Source: Hemerocallis citrina
Taxonomy: Eukaryota > Streptophyta > Magnoliopsida > Asparagales > Asphodelaceae
Direction: 5' to 3'
Length of the DNA stretch: 64,000 nt
Assembly (NCBI GenBank): GCA_017893485.1
Contig: CM030362.1
Location: 264,225,073 to 264,289,072 of the forward strand
Position 1 is the stretch's first letter, and each line of letters opens with the position of its first letter. The position numbers were made by a program, and so were the translations under genes. The notes under the pieces are model-generated. The model was not told the origin of the DNA and did not search any database. It saw nothing but the letters and a program-made list of their open reading frames with translations. Shown here in pieces: positions 10,201-21,455 of this stretch.

Positions 10201-10897
10201 GTGGAAGACTCCCTTTACTACCTGACCCCCCTCGAGGATACTAGATTTCTCGATTCCCTAGTTGTTGCCAGCCCCCCAACTTTATCTTCCCGCATTCTTT
10301 TTGATCCCACTCCTCTGGCTCCATTCACATTTCCTGCAGTCCTTACACTTGTTGTTCCCCCTACCGAAACTCCACCTGCATCCCCACAGCAGCCAGCACC
10401 CATCCCACCTACTTTCCCACCGACACATGCACCTACTCCACAATCCTCACCCCCACACCCTGTCAGTCCACCACTTCTTTGTCAGTCTACCCATTCCACT
10501 TCTGGTATTCCTCCGGCACGTTATACACCTGATGCCACTGGTCCTTCTGACTAGTTTGGTTTTGCCACCGTAGCTTCCTACCCACCACAGTTTCATGCAT
10601 ATCTCACTACTATACACTATACGTGAGCCCAGAACCTATCAAGACGTAATTCAATATCCTGAATAGAGGAAAGTCATTGCAGAGAAATTCAGTGCATTTG
10701 ATCAGACTGACACATGGGATGTTGTTCCTCTACCAGAGGGCATTCAGCCTATTAGCTGCAAGTAGATCTTCAAGGTCAAATATCAACCTGATGGATCTAT
10801 TGAGCGGCACAAGGTCCATCTAGTAGTCCGAGGGTTTACTCAGGAGTATGGCATTGACTATGATGAGACCTTTGCTCCCGTTGCACAGATGACTACT
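10201..10897 (+). pseudogene. Copia linker and start of reverse transcriptase
   Basis: A proline-rich, poorly conserved linker (10201-10554) is followed, after stops and a frame change, by the RT N-terminus: TDTWDVVPLPEG, then IFKVKYQPDGSIERHK, then [21 protein letters not shown] stands where copia RT has the tryptophan of CKWIFK. The frame breaks off at the insertion in ATGACTAC and resumes at 14559. Confidence 0.85.
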
Positions 10898-11297
10898 TGT
10901 CACGCCCCGCTTCCCAAAAATACGGAATACGAGTACATGACAAAAGCCCAGCGAATGACTAACGTCATCCATAAGCTGTTTAATTGATTAACTCAATAAC
11001 ATAAACAATACAGAACAATTGCGTAGGCAATAATAATGATCTCATGAACAAAAATACTTTGAATGAAGTAATATAAATATCCAAATACAATAATAATAAT
11101 CCAACGTCTGGAAACAATAACAAAATTCGGGACATAAGCCCAAAATAATAATAATCCCAATCCAAAAAAAAAATAAATACAAGTCTCAATATATTAAGTC
11201 ATTTAAAGCGATAAGCAAATTAAAAGCAAAAATCTTCAAAATGTTTGTTCTCCAACTCCAGCAGGCAATTCTCCTTCATTACTTGTAAATATTTCAT

Positions 11298-13103
11298 CTA
11301 AAGAGAGAAAAATAATTGTCCTTAGAGCAAGTCATGGACAGTAAGTAGAGAAAGCAGGGAACAATGGAATAACAGTATAACAATGAATCAATGAATCAAT
11401 AGGAATCAATAACATGGGACAATAATCATGATAGTCGATGAAATGGCTATAATAATGATGCAATATCAATAACAATAATCAATGATCAATAAAGGTAACA
11501 CTTAGCCAATATTCGATATCAATAGGAACAATGTGCAGTGTCGATGTAGTGTGACCCTTAAATCTATTAATCATTTTAATCCTAACTAATGTAGCACTTC
11601 ATGCGTCCTATCTATTTACCACATGGTTGCTACATGCAAACAAGTTACATTTAGACTTAGTAGTGGGCTCCATAGTTCATGTACTCTTCAACATTAAACA
11701 TTATTCACCTTTCGGTGTACGGTACGGTCATCGGCAATGATACAATACACGATAAATTGGATTACGGCCATAACCACAATCACCGATAAAACAATAGCCG
11801 GAACATTATTTAGGGAAAAACGGGCCCCTCCTCCAAGTACAGTTCCTATATTGTCCACCACTAAAAGTCAACCCTTAAATTCCGGCTTGTTAATTATTTA
11901 TCAATGCAACAATACAATATGCAATTAAGGGATAAGGGGTGAACAATAGTATCAATAAGGAAACAATAGGTTGATAACATGGATGAGACGGTTAAAATAG
12001 GGACAATAGCTCATTGGAAACATGCAATGCAACATACATTCATTAAATCATACAATAGTACAACATAGGAATAATTAATCTATTAAAAAGTAGTATCCAA
12101 AATTTTGGACAGCACGCGCAACCTGTACAAAAATGTAGTTTACCATTGACTCAGAAATCTAAAGTTGAATCTGTCAAAAAATCTGAAAACTAGACTTCAT
12201 ACGGTTCCAACGCATACTTAAAGTTCAAATTCCGACATTAGTAGCTAGGTCAAACACATATTTCTTTTCAGATTTTGTGTTCAGGCAGAAACTCGACATC
12301 TTGTTGTTTTAATTTTTGAATCAGCAAAAATTCAATATTAAAATCAGTAAAAATATAATCTAGACTCCTAAACATGTTAAACAACAATCTGAAAATTTTC
12401 ATAGCAAAATTCTATAATTTGATCAACCTTTTTACTGTTTAAACATGAAAGGTATGAGAATCTGAAAATCTGAAATGTAAGAACACAGCTGTAGTAAAAC
12501 GGGCATAACTTTTGCTACAAAACTTGGAATTTGAAAATTCTGGATGTTATTGGCAACTAGACACTCGGGGCTACATTACATATTCAGAAAATATTTTATT
12601 TTAAGGTCTTTACTGGTTCGAAAACAGCGATCAAAGTTCAAGTCAACATGCATGTACAGTTCTTAGGGTATTTTTCTTGAAAATAAAATTAATTGAACAT
12701 GTCGGGTATCGATTCTATAGTCAATAAATTGTGTAACTAGCATGATAGGTGTCCAAACATGATAAATAAAATTTAGAACACACATATTTACAAGTCTAAC
12801 ATCAATCAATCACCAAACAATCACACGACAAACAACCTAACGATTGTCTCTACAATAATTTATTTGTGTTGTGACTTGAATGAATAACCCTATTAACAAT
12901 TCTATATGCATTCATTAAAGATCCAAACTTAGAGTCAAAGTGGTACGATGTCAAGAATATTGGGGTTAGCTCGTGTAAACCCTCAATAGACCTAACGAAA
13001 GAGATAAACAAAGGATAATACGATAACAAAGAGATCTACTTGCAAGATTTTCGATGAAACTTGAATTTGATACAATTAGCAATTCAAGAAGATAGTGACT
13101 TAC
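11298..13103 (-). other. Candidate intron in the LTR leader (solo copy 2)
   Basis: On the minus strand a donor AACAG|GTAAGTCAC starts at 13103 and a pyrimidine tract ending CTCTTTAG ends at 11298. A block alignable to the conserved post-acceptor block of the other LTRs follows. Here the donor is canonical GT, where the other family has GC. Confidence 0.45.
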
Positions 13104-13170
13104 CTGTTAATCGGTGAGAACGAATACCAAGAATAACGGGATAAGGATCCCGAAGCAACGAACTCATGAA

Positions 13171-13800
13171 CTAGATCGACCCACCAATAATACGTGCAAT
13201 ATACGTGCAATAAAGAGCCAAGTCAGCACACAAGGAGACAAACAGCAACAGGGCAAGAGAGAAAGTGAGAGAGCTTGGCAACAGGGGCTGCGAGCTTGGC
13301 CGACGCTGGTGGTCGGCGTCGCAGGCGGGGCGTCGACGGCGTCGCCAAAGTGGTGGTCGTCGATCGGAACAAGGGGGAGTACAGGGGTTTTTGGCTGTGA
13401 TGTCGAGGAGAGGGAAGAGGGAGAACGGGGGAGTTACGGGGTGGTGCTCCGGCGTCATGGAGAGGCAACAACTGAGGGGGAGTTGCCGGAGGTGAGGGGC
13501 GCCGGAGAAGACGATCGGAAGGGGGGTTCGAGATTTGGGTCTGTTGGGTTCTGTGGTTAAAATCGATGACGGGGACGAGGGTTTTGGGTTCTGGGCGATG
13601 AGGTAGGGGGCGGCGCTGGTGGCGCGCGACGGGGGAGTGCTTCGAGGGGGGTCGCCGGAGGTGGGGGCTCGCCGGGGACGATGGACGGGGAAGAAAAGGT
13701 TGGGTTTAGTTGGGGAGAGAGAAAGAGGAGAGAGGAGAGAGAATAGGCAGCTGGTTTCGATTTGTGTGCAGAAATTAGGGTTTACAGTAGAGTTGCATTT
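13171..13800 (-). other. GC-rich leader segment of solo LTR copy 2
   Basis: This is the minus-strand counterpart of the GC-rich leaders in the other LTRs. Overlapping frames of 60-148 codons occur on both strands and in several frames, as expected of GC-rich DNA poor in stops. None resembles a known protein. Confidence 0.5.
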
Positions 13801-13803
13801 ATA
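13797..13803 (-). promoter_or_regulatory. TATA-like motif of solo LTR copy 2
   Basis: TATAAAT on the minus strand lies just upstream of the GC-rich leader, in the same relative place as the TATA boxes of the other LTRs. A nearby AAACCCTAA-type motif lies downstream of it. Confidence 0.45.
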
Positions 13804-14051
13804 GGATACAATTAAGGTACTAGGTTAATGGTTTAGGGTTCAATAAAAGTGGATCTGGATCAAGAACAACTGAGATTGGGTTTTAGGGTTCAATTAGAGA
13901 TAGATCAAAATCAATCGGGTTTAAATAAAAATACTCACAATTAAATAAAAGATAATAGAATCAACAAGAATGGCCCGATCAAGAAAAACGAAGAATTTCA
14001 TGAACAAATATTTGAATCCCAATAAATACATAAATAATACAAATAAGAAAA

Positions 14052-14054
<3 letters not shown>

Positions 14055-14103
<49 letters not shown>
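14055..14103. repeat. TA dinucleotide microsatellite
   Basis: About 24 uninterrupted TA units lie in the AT-rich upstream part of solo LTR copy 2. Confidence 0.95.
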
Positions 14104-14107
<4 letters not shown>

Positions 14108-14558
14108 TGTGTTTGAAAATTAAATTAGATATCATCAACAAAATTAGATCAAGTACAATAATAAAATAATTTAATAGATGAATTTTAAATAAATAATCAA
14201 GAATAACAATTGATTAAAATAACACATCATACAACAAAATAATATTCGGGTTTAACGATTTTTATTAAAATCATATAAATTTTTTTTTGATGAAACGGAT
14301 AGAGTCCGAAGACTCCAGCCAAACAATTAAAATCATATAATTAATAATAATATATTTATTTTAAACTCAAATATAAATAGTTGGTCAATAAGACATAAAA
14401 AGTAGATTAAAATACATAATTAATCAAAATAAATATAATTATCGATTAGAAAAACACTTTAATATAAAATCCAAAACGTTTTTAACCAATAATGAATTTA
14501 TAATATCGAAATACCGAAAATATTCAGGAAATACGTATTTACGGGAATGGGGGTTACA

Positions 14559-15985
14559 CTACCGTTCGCACCCTTCTTGTTGTTGCAGCCATCCGCTAAT
14601 GGCTGTTATACCAGATGGACATGAAGAATGCTTTTCTTCATGGTACCTTATCTGAGGTTGTTTATGGATTTTCCTCTTGGCCTTCCTACTCCTCCTCATC
14701 ATGTTTGCCGGCTACGTCGGGCTATATATGGTTTGAAGCATGCCCCTCGAGCCTGGTTTGAGTGTTTTCACCTTGTCATCACCAAGGCTGGTTTTAGTCA
14801 GAGTTCTCAGGACCATTCTATGTTTATGCGGTCATCACCGCAGGGGAGGGTAATTCTACTACTATATGTTGATGATATGATCATTATTGGGGATGACTCC
14901 GCCGGCATTGCATCCACACAAAAATACCTTCACCAGCAGTTTCATATGAAAGACCTTGGTAAACTACGTTACTTTTTGGGTTTAGAGATTGCTCATGGAT
15001 CTCAGGGGATATTCATTTCTCAGCAGAAATACACATCAGATATTATTTCCGCTGCATGTCTCTCTGACAGTCGATCAGCTGATACACCCTTAGAGCTTCA
15101 TGTGAAGCTTCGTCCCATAGATGGTGAGCTCCTTCCTGATCCCACTAGATACAGGCAGATTGTTGGACAGCTTGTCTACTTATGCATGACCAAACCCGAT
15201 ATTGCTCATGCAGTTAGTATTACCAGTCAGTTTGTTTCCACTCCTACATCAGTTCACTATGGTGCTTTTCTTCGGATCCTCAGATATCTTCGGGGCACTA
15301 TCACTCACTCATTATTCATGCCTTCTACATCCAAACTAGAGCTCAGTGCATATTCTGATTCAGATTGGGCAGGTGATCCGACTACCACAGGTTTCTGTCT
15401 ATTTCTTGGTGATTCACTGATCTCATGGCGGAGAAAGAAACAGACAGTTGCTGCATGTTCTTCCATCGAGGCTGAGTACAGAGCAATCACAGCTACTACT
15501 AGAGAGATTGTTCATGTTCGTTGGCTGTTATCAGATATGGGTGTCACTCTTACATGAGCTACTCCACTTTATTGTGACTAGTAGTTTACACGTGTGATGC
15601 ACGTTTTAATAAATATAGTTTTTTAAATAAAAAATTAGACGTAGTCTTGATTTGAATCTAAAATATCCTTTATAATAGTTATGCACGTGCGTGCACGAGT
15701 TGGTAGAATGACAAAACATTTACAAATGACACTAAGGCCTTCTCCCATTATAATATTAGAGATAACCGGAGTGCATTGCACATTGCAAGCAACCCGGTCT
15801 TTCATGAACGAACGAAACATATTGAGATTGATTGTCATTATGTTCGTGAGTGTTTTGAGGTAGGGACCATCTCTCTCCATTCTGTTATCTCTTCCCAGCA
15901 GACTGCAGACTTCTTCACCAAATTCCATACTGTTCAGAGATTCCGACACTTAGTGGGCAAACTCACATTATTTGACCCATCGTGA
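14559..15985 (+). pseudogene. Copia reverse transcriptase and RNase H, continued
   Basis: After the solo LTR the RT resumes with TVRTLLVVAA and YQMDMKNAFLHG. The long frame 14628-15557 follows, containing YGLKHAPRAWF, the catalytic LLLYVDDMIII, FHMKDLGKLRYFLGLEI, and the RNase H motifs YSDSDWAGD and SIEAEYRA. TGA at 15555-15557 ends that frame, but the RNase H tail continues. Removing the Helitron at 15578-15762 joins it to the [20 protein letters not shown] and [10 protein letters not shown] motifs, which end at 15983-15985. The stop and an early frame change make it dead. Confidence 0.9.
15578..15762 (-). mobile_element. Non-autonomous Helitron, 185 bp, family 1 copy A
   Basis: On the minus strand it begins TCTCTAATATT and ends CTAG, just after a hairpin CGTGCATCGCAC. 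It sits between host A and T with no duplication, the Helitron insertion rule. Removing exactly these 185 bp restores the copia RNase H frame around YCDN. A second 185-bp copy lies at 19234-19418. It encodes nothing. Confidence 0.85.
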
Positions 15986-15998
15986 GTTTGAGAGTGGG

Positions 15999-16135
15999 TG
16001 TTAGAGATTATCGTCCCACATTGAGTAGTTGGTTAGTTTTGTATTTGGTTCCTCCTATATATAGAAGATATTGTACTCAGTTATTTCTCAATTTAATATT
16101 CAGTATTGTTTTCATCACGCTGATTTATCTTAACA
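15999..16135 (+). repeat. Short 3' LTR of the truncated copia element
   Basis: It starts TGTTAGAGATT after a purine-rich tract (GAGTTTGAGAGTGGG) and plausibly ends TTAACA about 137 bp later. It contains a TATATATA-type promoter motif. The 3' end is uncertain because the 5' LTR is missing and no duplication can be compared. Confidence 0.55.
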
Positions 16136-16194
16136 ATTTTTACAATTTTTATTATTTCAGCTTTTCTTATTCCAACATTTTAAACCTTATGCAG

Positions 16195-16283
16195 TTTGGA
16201 ACTAGCTCGATTGGAGCATCCGGTCATCATGCTCATCATTTCTCTCCAAAATCTCATGGCCAAATAGCTGGTACGATTGGAAG
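16195..16283 (+). other. Candidate host exon a (product not recognised)
   Basis: This 89-bp stretch has balanced composition inside AT-rich DNA. It is preceded by a pyrimidine-rich run ending ATGCAG and followed by GTACTG. It is open in the frame giving FGTSSIGASGHHAHHFSPK and ends with two bases of a split codon. The next candidate exon (19929-20013) starts with exactly one base to complete it. The histidine- and serine-rich peptide was not recognised. Confidence 0.4.
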
Positions 16284-16474
16284 GTACTGCAAATTTCTGC
16301 CTCTTATGATGTTTTTTTATGTCTGTCCTCATAACATACTGATCTGTTCACTGTAATCTTTATCATGTGTTTGAAAAATAGAACTCCACAGTAGTGTTGT
16401 CGGAAGATAAGTTGTTTAATGCGGATTGAATCTGCTCTTTTACTTCTGCCAGGTTATGCGGGTATTATTATAAA

Positions 16475-16582
16475 GAGAAAACTGGAGCTGCACTGGCAGA
16501 GCAGGAAGGTTCCTGCACTGCCGTGACTCCAGCATGTGGGGCCCACACATTTCTGCGCTGCCAGTGCAGCTCCAGTATCCTC
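16475..16582. mobile_element. Mutator-like foldback MITE, 108 bp
   Basis: Its 25-bp terminal inverted repeats share ACTGGAGCTGCACTGGCAG perfectly, and pairing continues for several more bases, leaving a loop of about 45 bp. The perfect 9-bp duplication TATTATAAA flanks it (16466-16474 and 16583-16591). Nine-bp duplications are typical of Mutator-like elements. The transcript would fold into a near-perfect hairpin. Confidence 0.85.
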
Positions 16583-16591
16583 TATTATAAA

Positions 16592-17944
16592 TTGTGTATG
16601 CATTTATGTCTCTGATACATGTCTCTTAAGTTGTACATGACAATATATTAGCATCACGTGGTATCCATATGAGTCAAGATATTCAGTAATTTAAGGGACA
16701 TGTTCAAAAAAATTAGTGTGATGGTAATGGGGATGGTGAGATGGATTAGTATAAGACAGTAAGAATAAAATAAGCAATGACTACTGGTGGGAGCTGAGAA
16801 ATAACCTTTCTAAAGGATAAGCAATAAGTATGGGCGAGAGACGAGCGGAATAGCGAAAACAGTTTGAGGTGGTACAGGCATGTGCAACAAAGACCAACGA
16901 GTGAACCATTTACAGATGATATGTTCAGTTGTAGAAGGGTAAGCATTTGGGGTAGGTCAAAATGACATTGATGGAAGTATAAATCAATAGAGCCAATCAC
17001 GACCAAAGAGTGAACCATTAATGAATAATATGTTCAGTTGCAGGAAGGAAAAGCATTAGGGGTAGGTCAAAATGACATGGGTGGAAGTATAAATAATTAT
17101 AGCCAATCAAGAAAAGAGATCCATGTTCACTTTAAGAGGTAGTTGAGTATCAGACTAGGTATTGTGGAAATTAGTCACTTTCTTGGTTGATCACTCATAC
17201 CTACTTTAGTATCAATACTTTATTTGCAATTTTTTTATGAGGTAAGTTATAGTTAATTGGTATAAAGGTGTTACCCCTTCCCTGTCATATTTGCCTCAAT
17301 TATGTCTTCAACATTCATTTTAGAGAACGATAAAAAAATCCATTCATCTCAGAGAGTAGTAGCGAGGAACAGCTATTAGTAAAACTCTTGTTAAATCCTT
17401 TATGGAGTCTGGTACCTCATACTTTACCCCATACGATGTAATGGCTTTGATATTGATGGTGGTTTTACTGCTTTTGCTGCTTTGCATCACTGTGAATGTA
17501 CTGTGTCATGTGTGATATCCTTAAACCACATTGTAGCAACAAACAAAAACAAATTTAGGAAAGACAGATATCAAGATATATCACAAATTGATGTGTATGG
17601 AGATATATCATATATGAGGTTTCGGCAATATTATCTTGGATTTGGGTGATTATTTGGGGTACAATTTCATTTAACCAAAATGATACCCGTTTCGCCTAAG
17701 TTTCTGTGTGTTGCTGTGTTTAGCCCTATAGTTAATGCCATGCACAAATACAATTCAGTTCCATATGCTACAGTGAATCAATTGTTCAACAACCAAGGAA
17801 ATCTTAAGACAGTACACTCTTGTGATCCGATGAATCTTCGTGCGCTATCATCCTAGCTCGTCTGCATTCAGTGGAAGATCATACTTCATATCCAATTAAT
17901 ATTAAATTTCATGTTTAAAGTTTACTATGGTACTTTTTAAAATA
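16592..17944. other. Unannotated intron-like or intergenic DNA
   Basis: The stretch is AT-rich with no convincing reading frame. The only structure seen is the duplication at 16893-17112. If exons a and b are real, this lies in the intron between them. Confidence 0.5.
16893..17112 (+). repeat. Tandem duplication, about 109 bp period
   Basis: Two diverged units each contain GAGTGAACCATT, ATATGTTCAGTTG and GGGGTAGGTCAAAATGACAT. They begin near 16893 and 17002 and share most bases. There are no other copies nearby. Confidence 0.85.
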
Positions 17945-18396
17945 CTAGGTTTGCCCGTTAACACGTGCCTACGGCACTTCTTCGGAACGGTACACCTTCT
18001 TTGATTATATAAAATAGTTTTGAAGTTCCAACAAATTAATTGAAGTAGCAAACATATTATATGAGAAACTTTTGGGGGTCCAGCAAAAAACATATTATAT
18101 GATTATTATTTTTTTGAATTATTTTTAAAGTTTTTTAATTTTTGATTTTTTTTTAAATTTTTTTTAAAAAAATTTAAAATTTTTGTTTTCTTAATTTGTT
18201 TAATAGAAGAGGGAAGGGGAGAGAGAGAGGGAAAAAAGAAAATATTTAAGTAAATATAGGAGTTGTTTTGGGTGGGAGGTTTGAATTTGAGTTTTGGGGG
18301 GAAAAATATGTTTTGTGAGGTTAGATCAGGACCTTTGATTTTTTGAGAATTGAAGGATAGCCACTTGATAGCTTTCTTTGTGTTTTATTATATAGA
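17945..18396 (-). mobile_element. Non-autonomous Helitron, family 2 copy A
   Basis: On the minus strand it begins TCTATATAATAAAACAC and ends CTAG, with a hairpin GTGCCGTAGGCAC upstream of the end. It is inserted between A (17944) and T (18397). It is 452 bp, T-rich inside, with no coding potential. Its ends match the 1034-bp element at 31668-32701. Confidence 0.78.
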
Positions 18397-19233
18397 TATT
18401 AAGTTTTTGAGTTTCTCTGAATTTATATTAATCACAACTTTCAGCTTTATTGTTAATTATTTGTATCTATCTTTTTTTTGTAAGTGATTTCAAATGCGAA
18501 TATATCAGATTTGTTGATGCAGTTAGTTCTATTAGGTGATTGATCTCAGTAAAATAATTCTCTCCAAAGCAAGTTTAACTTTTATCATCTATCATTTATT
18601 TAATGTATGCATAATAGTGATTGTAAGGGCTTGCAATTTTTGGCTAAAATGTGCATTAAAATACCATATGATTCTGATGCTGTGCTGATCCTGGCAAAAC
18701 TTCAGTACAAATAAAACCAGAGTAGCGTGTTGTGCCCTTCTCTGATAACATCTACACAACATGTTAGTTTGTTCATGTATATCTTGACTGAAGCAATATG
18801 ATCATGAGGATCGTTAGAAGCCATGGAAATGTTTTTTATTTTCTTTTCTAACTGGTGAAATGAGTGTCATTTTAAAGTGAAAAGTTGGGAAGAGATCATT
18901 CCGGTACTGCTATGCATCTTGCTTGCTTCTTATTGCTACTTGTACACTTGTATTTAATATGTATGACTATATTATGTTGTTTGTGTGTATTTATGTGAGA
19001 AAAAGGAGCCTAACATTCATACAAAGAAATCCCTTTTCCTTTTGCAACTCCCCTCCCCCCCAAAAAAATAAAAAATAAAAAATAGAGAAAAATAGAGAAT
19101 CCCTCTCTACAGGCCCCGTTGAAAAGACTGAATATGAGGTGACCTACCTATTTTCATTCTGTTTGAAGTCTAGTACTTTCATCAAAAACACTTTTGTCCA
19201 AATATGTGGCTTTTTTCTTTTCCACTATTTTGA
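18397..19233. other. Unannotated AT-rich DNA
   Basis: No gene, RNA or repeat structure was recognised, apart from C and A homopolymer runs near 19045-19090. Confidence 0.5.
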
Positions 19234-19418
19234 CTAGTAATTTACACGTGCGATGCACGTTTTAGTAATTTTAAAAAATGAAAATAAAAACTCTGATGTA
19301 GGGAGGACTCGAACCTGAAACATCCTTTATATTAGTTATGTACGTGCGTTGCACATGTTGGTAGATTTACAAATTTACAAATGACACTAAGGCCTTCTCC
19401 AATTATAATATTTAGAGA
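19234..19418 (-). mobile_element. Non-autonomous Helitron, 185 bp, family 1 copy B
   Basis: Its ends and hairpin (ACGTGC ATC GCACGT) are the same as in the 15578-15762 copy, and so is its length. It lies between A (19233) and T (19419). The internal sequence is similar but diverged. Confidence 0.8.
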
Positions 19419-19928
19419 TTAGAGATTAAGCCTCCATATTTTCAAACGGTACGATTATTTGCAAGCTTCCTTATTTGTTCATGCCCTTTCAGACAGTCCC
19501 AACTGTCCAAAGAGTTTTGAGGGATTTATACAAGGGATCCCCTCATATGGATATGAACCTCTTTTCTCTGTTTGTCTCTCTCTCTATAATCTATATCTAG
19601 TTAAACTTTTTTCTTATAGAGATTGTAGCGATCTTGATTTCTTTCTATCTTCATGTTTTGGTAACTACATGTCACCAATGTATTTTATTTATGTAGTTCC
19701 TCTTCCTTCTCTTTGATTTTCCTTTGTTCTTAATATTGAACAAGTATATGAGAGCATACTGTAAAGAATTCATAAAATATCACAGTTAAATATTCTCTGC
19801 TAAGAGATACATTTTGTGTTTCTTTTCTCCTTTTTATATAGTTGCGGTTAAAGAGGAGCATTTTCACCCATTTTGAAATGTTAATCTTGTATCTACCTTG
19901 GTGAGTTGCTGGCATATAACTTTTGCAG

Positions 19929-20013
19929 CACTGCTCTTGAATTTGAAATTGGAGGTGGGAGGCGGATTTCAGATTATAGCACTGTTCAAATGATGTACAA
20001 TATAGGACTTCAG
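19929..20013 (+). other. Candidate host exon b (product not recognised)
   Basis: This 85-bp stretch lies between a pyrimidine-rich run ending TTTTGCAG and GTGATT. After one base it is open for 28 codons, including [19 protein letters not shown]. The other two frames contain stops. Its start phase fits the end phase of exon a. The intron between them would be about 3.6 kb and would carry the MITE and two Helitrons. The peptide looks conserved in character, but the family was not recognised. Confidence 0.45.
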
Positions 20014-20671
20014 GTGATTGATTACACGTGATGCAAGCATAACTATCTTCTTGTTTCTTTTCTTTTTTCTTAATGTTTTTTAAATAAAAAGAAAATTTAA
20101 ATAAACTGAGTTGGTTCTTAATTTTCCATCTGTGCTTGGTGCTTAATGCATTGAATTTTAACATTTGGGAAACTGTTCGTGCTCAGCTACATGAATCCTA
20201 CTCTTCCATTCCAACTTTGTTTAGTTATCTTCTATTTCAATAAGGCAGCTACTCTTCTTCTTCATCATCAGCAAGCCTTTTCTATCAAAAATATGTATGA
20301 AATTTATTTTTTCCCAATTCTTGCGTATGTTTGTATGTGCAGCCCATGTAGCCTTTCTGTTGCATGCCACTATCATAATGCACTGTTGGCTATGGAAGCA
20401 AGGACGACAACACAAACATGGATATGATGACCGTATATAGAAAGTAGGATACAAGTTAAATTGATCAAAAAGATTAAAATGAGAAGGAAGAAAAAACCTT
20501 CATATTAAGTCGATCATTGAAAACAAGTAATACTAGTTTGATTGGTCAATCCAATATTTGAACCAAAACACGGATTTGATGCTTGTATCTTTAGGAGGAT
20601 TTTGGGTGTTTTGAAACAATTCTGATTTATCTCCAGGGGTCTTTTAATAGTTACTTCAAACTTGATTATCC
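20014..20671. other. Unannotated DNA before the copia element
   Basis: An acceptor-like run ending ATGTGCAG near 20341 is followed at once by a stop in the phase required by exon b. Thus a short terminal exon with a 3' UTR is possible but unproven. Nothing else was recognised. Confidence 0.35.
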
Positions 20672-20923
20672 TATTCTCAATATAATAGGATAATATTGTG
20701 TATATTGTTCTATGGGGCAACATGTATTTACACATGTTATGTATTGATTATTGGAATGGGTTGAGTGGGCTCAAAGCCCAGTACCCTAAATCCAGTCTAA
20801 TCTCTTTAAAAGCTGGTCTGGAGATAGTGCCCTATGATATTCCAATACTGATAAGCAGAGTATAATATCTTAAGCGGCTAAGAGATAAATCCTAACCCTA
20901 ATTCCTCCTAATCAGATCTAACA
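20672..20923 (+). repeat. 5' LTR remnant of the copia element
   Basis: It aligns with 29987-30227 from TATTCTCAATATAATAGG to the terminal CAGATCTAACA. It lacks about 15 bp at the start and holds about 30 extra bp around 20729-20758. The downstream primer site is not recognisable as the tRNA-Met type. Confidence 0.85.
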
Positions 20924-21455
20924 ATCTTAAAATATTTGTCTTACCACCTCCGACCAAAGTAGCCGCCGCCATTGATACCACTACGACTGTAGACGTCGCC
21001 ACCGCCTCCGATCACGCCTGTAGCCGCAGTCGTTGCAGATCCTGATCGCTGTCGTCATCACGGATCCCGATCGCGGTCGTCATCGCAGTTCCAGATCTCC
21101 GTCGTCGTCGCAGATCTAGTCCGTCGTCGCCCGTCGCCAGTGTGGATCTTCCCCTTTTTGGTCGTGTTCTCGAAGTCGAGCGCTGCCTAGATCCAGATCT
21201 GGTTGACTGGCCGTTCGGTGTGTGGGGAAGAACACCGGTCAGATTGGGTGGCTCTCTCTCTCTCCTTGATGGTTGCTGTTGCTGTTTGGGGGCATTGATG
21301 GATCAGATCGGATTCCCCTTTTGATTCACTGCTGTGTGCTCTTCAGATTTGGTCCATTCTAAACTCAAGTTATTTTCTCTTTACTAAATCACATAAGTAG
21401 TAACTATTCAAAAAGAACTCTTTATTGTTGGGAATCTATTGTTTATTCCTTTGTG
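20924..21455 (+). other. Copia 5' untranslated leader
   Basis: A GC-rich block with repeats of the CGTCGTCGC and GATCGCGGTCGTCATCGCAG kind (20960-21140) is followed by T-rich sequence up to the gag ATG at 21456. Confidence 0.6.

Larger units (their letters stand above)
10898..14558 (-). mobile_element. Solo LTR of a related Tekay-type gypsy family, copy 2
   Basis: The left end reads TGTCACGCCCCGCTTCCC, the reverse complement of the end of the Tekay LTR. The right end is GGGGGTTACA (TGTAACCCCC on the minus strand). The flanks are CTACT (10893-10897) and CTACC (14559-14563), a 5-bp duplication with one later change. At 3.66 kb it has the same architecture as the other LTRs (TATA, GC-rich leader, donor, long AT-rich part, acceptor, conserved terminal block), but the sequence is diverged and the upstream part is very AT-rich. 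No internal region is present. Confidence 0.8.
10201..16135 (+). mobile_element. Ty1/copia element, 5'-truncated, with two nested insertions
   Basis: Only the part from the integrase-RT linker onward is present: linker, RT, RNase H, a purine-rich tract at about 15985-15998 and a short 3' LTR. Gag, protease, integrase and 5' LTR are missing. The element is interrupted by the solo LTR at 10898-14558 and the Helitron at 15578-15762. The order (RT and RNase H last, copia motifs) identifies the superfamily, but the lineage was not assigned. Confidence 0.85.

Noticed and set aside
8612..10225. Long reading frames (up to 213 codons) in several frames on both strands
   Set aside because: They are by-products of a stop-free 56-bp unit whose length is not a multiple of three, so each frame reads the same repeat in rotating phase. 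No protein signature is present.
10201..10554. Host proline-rich protein gene
   Set aside because: It lies directly upstream of copia reverse transcriptase and has the composition of the variable integrase-RT linker.
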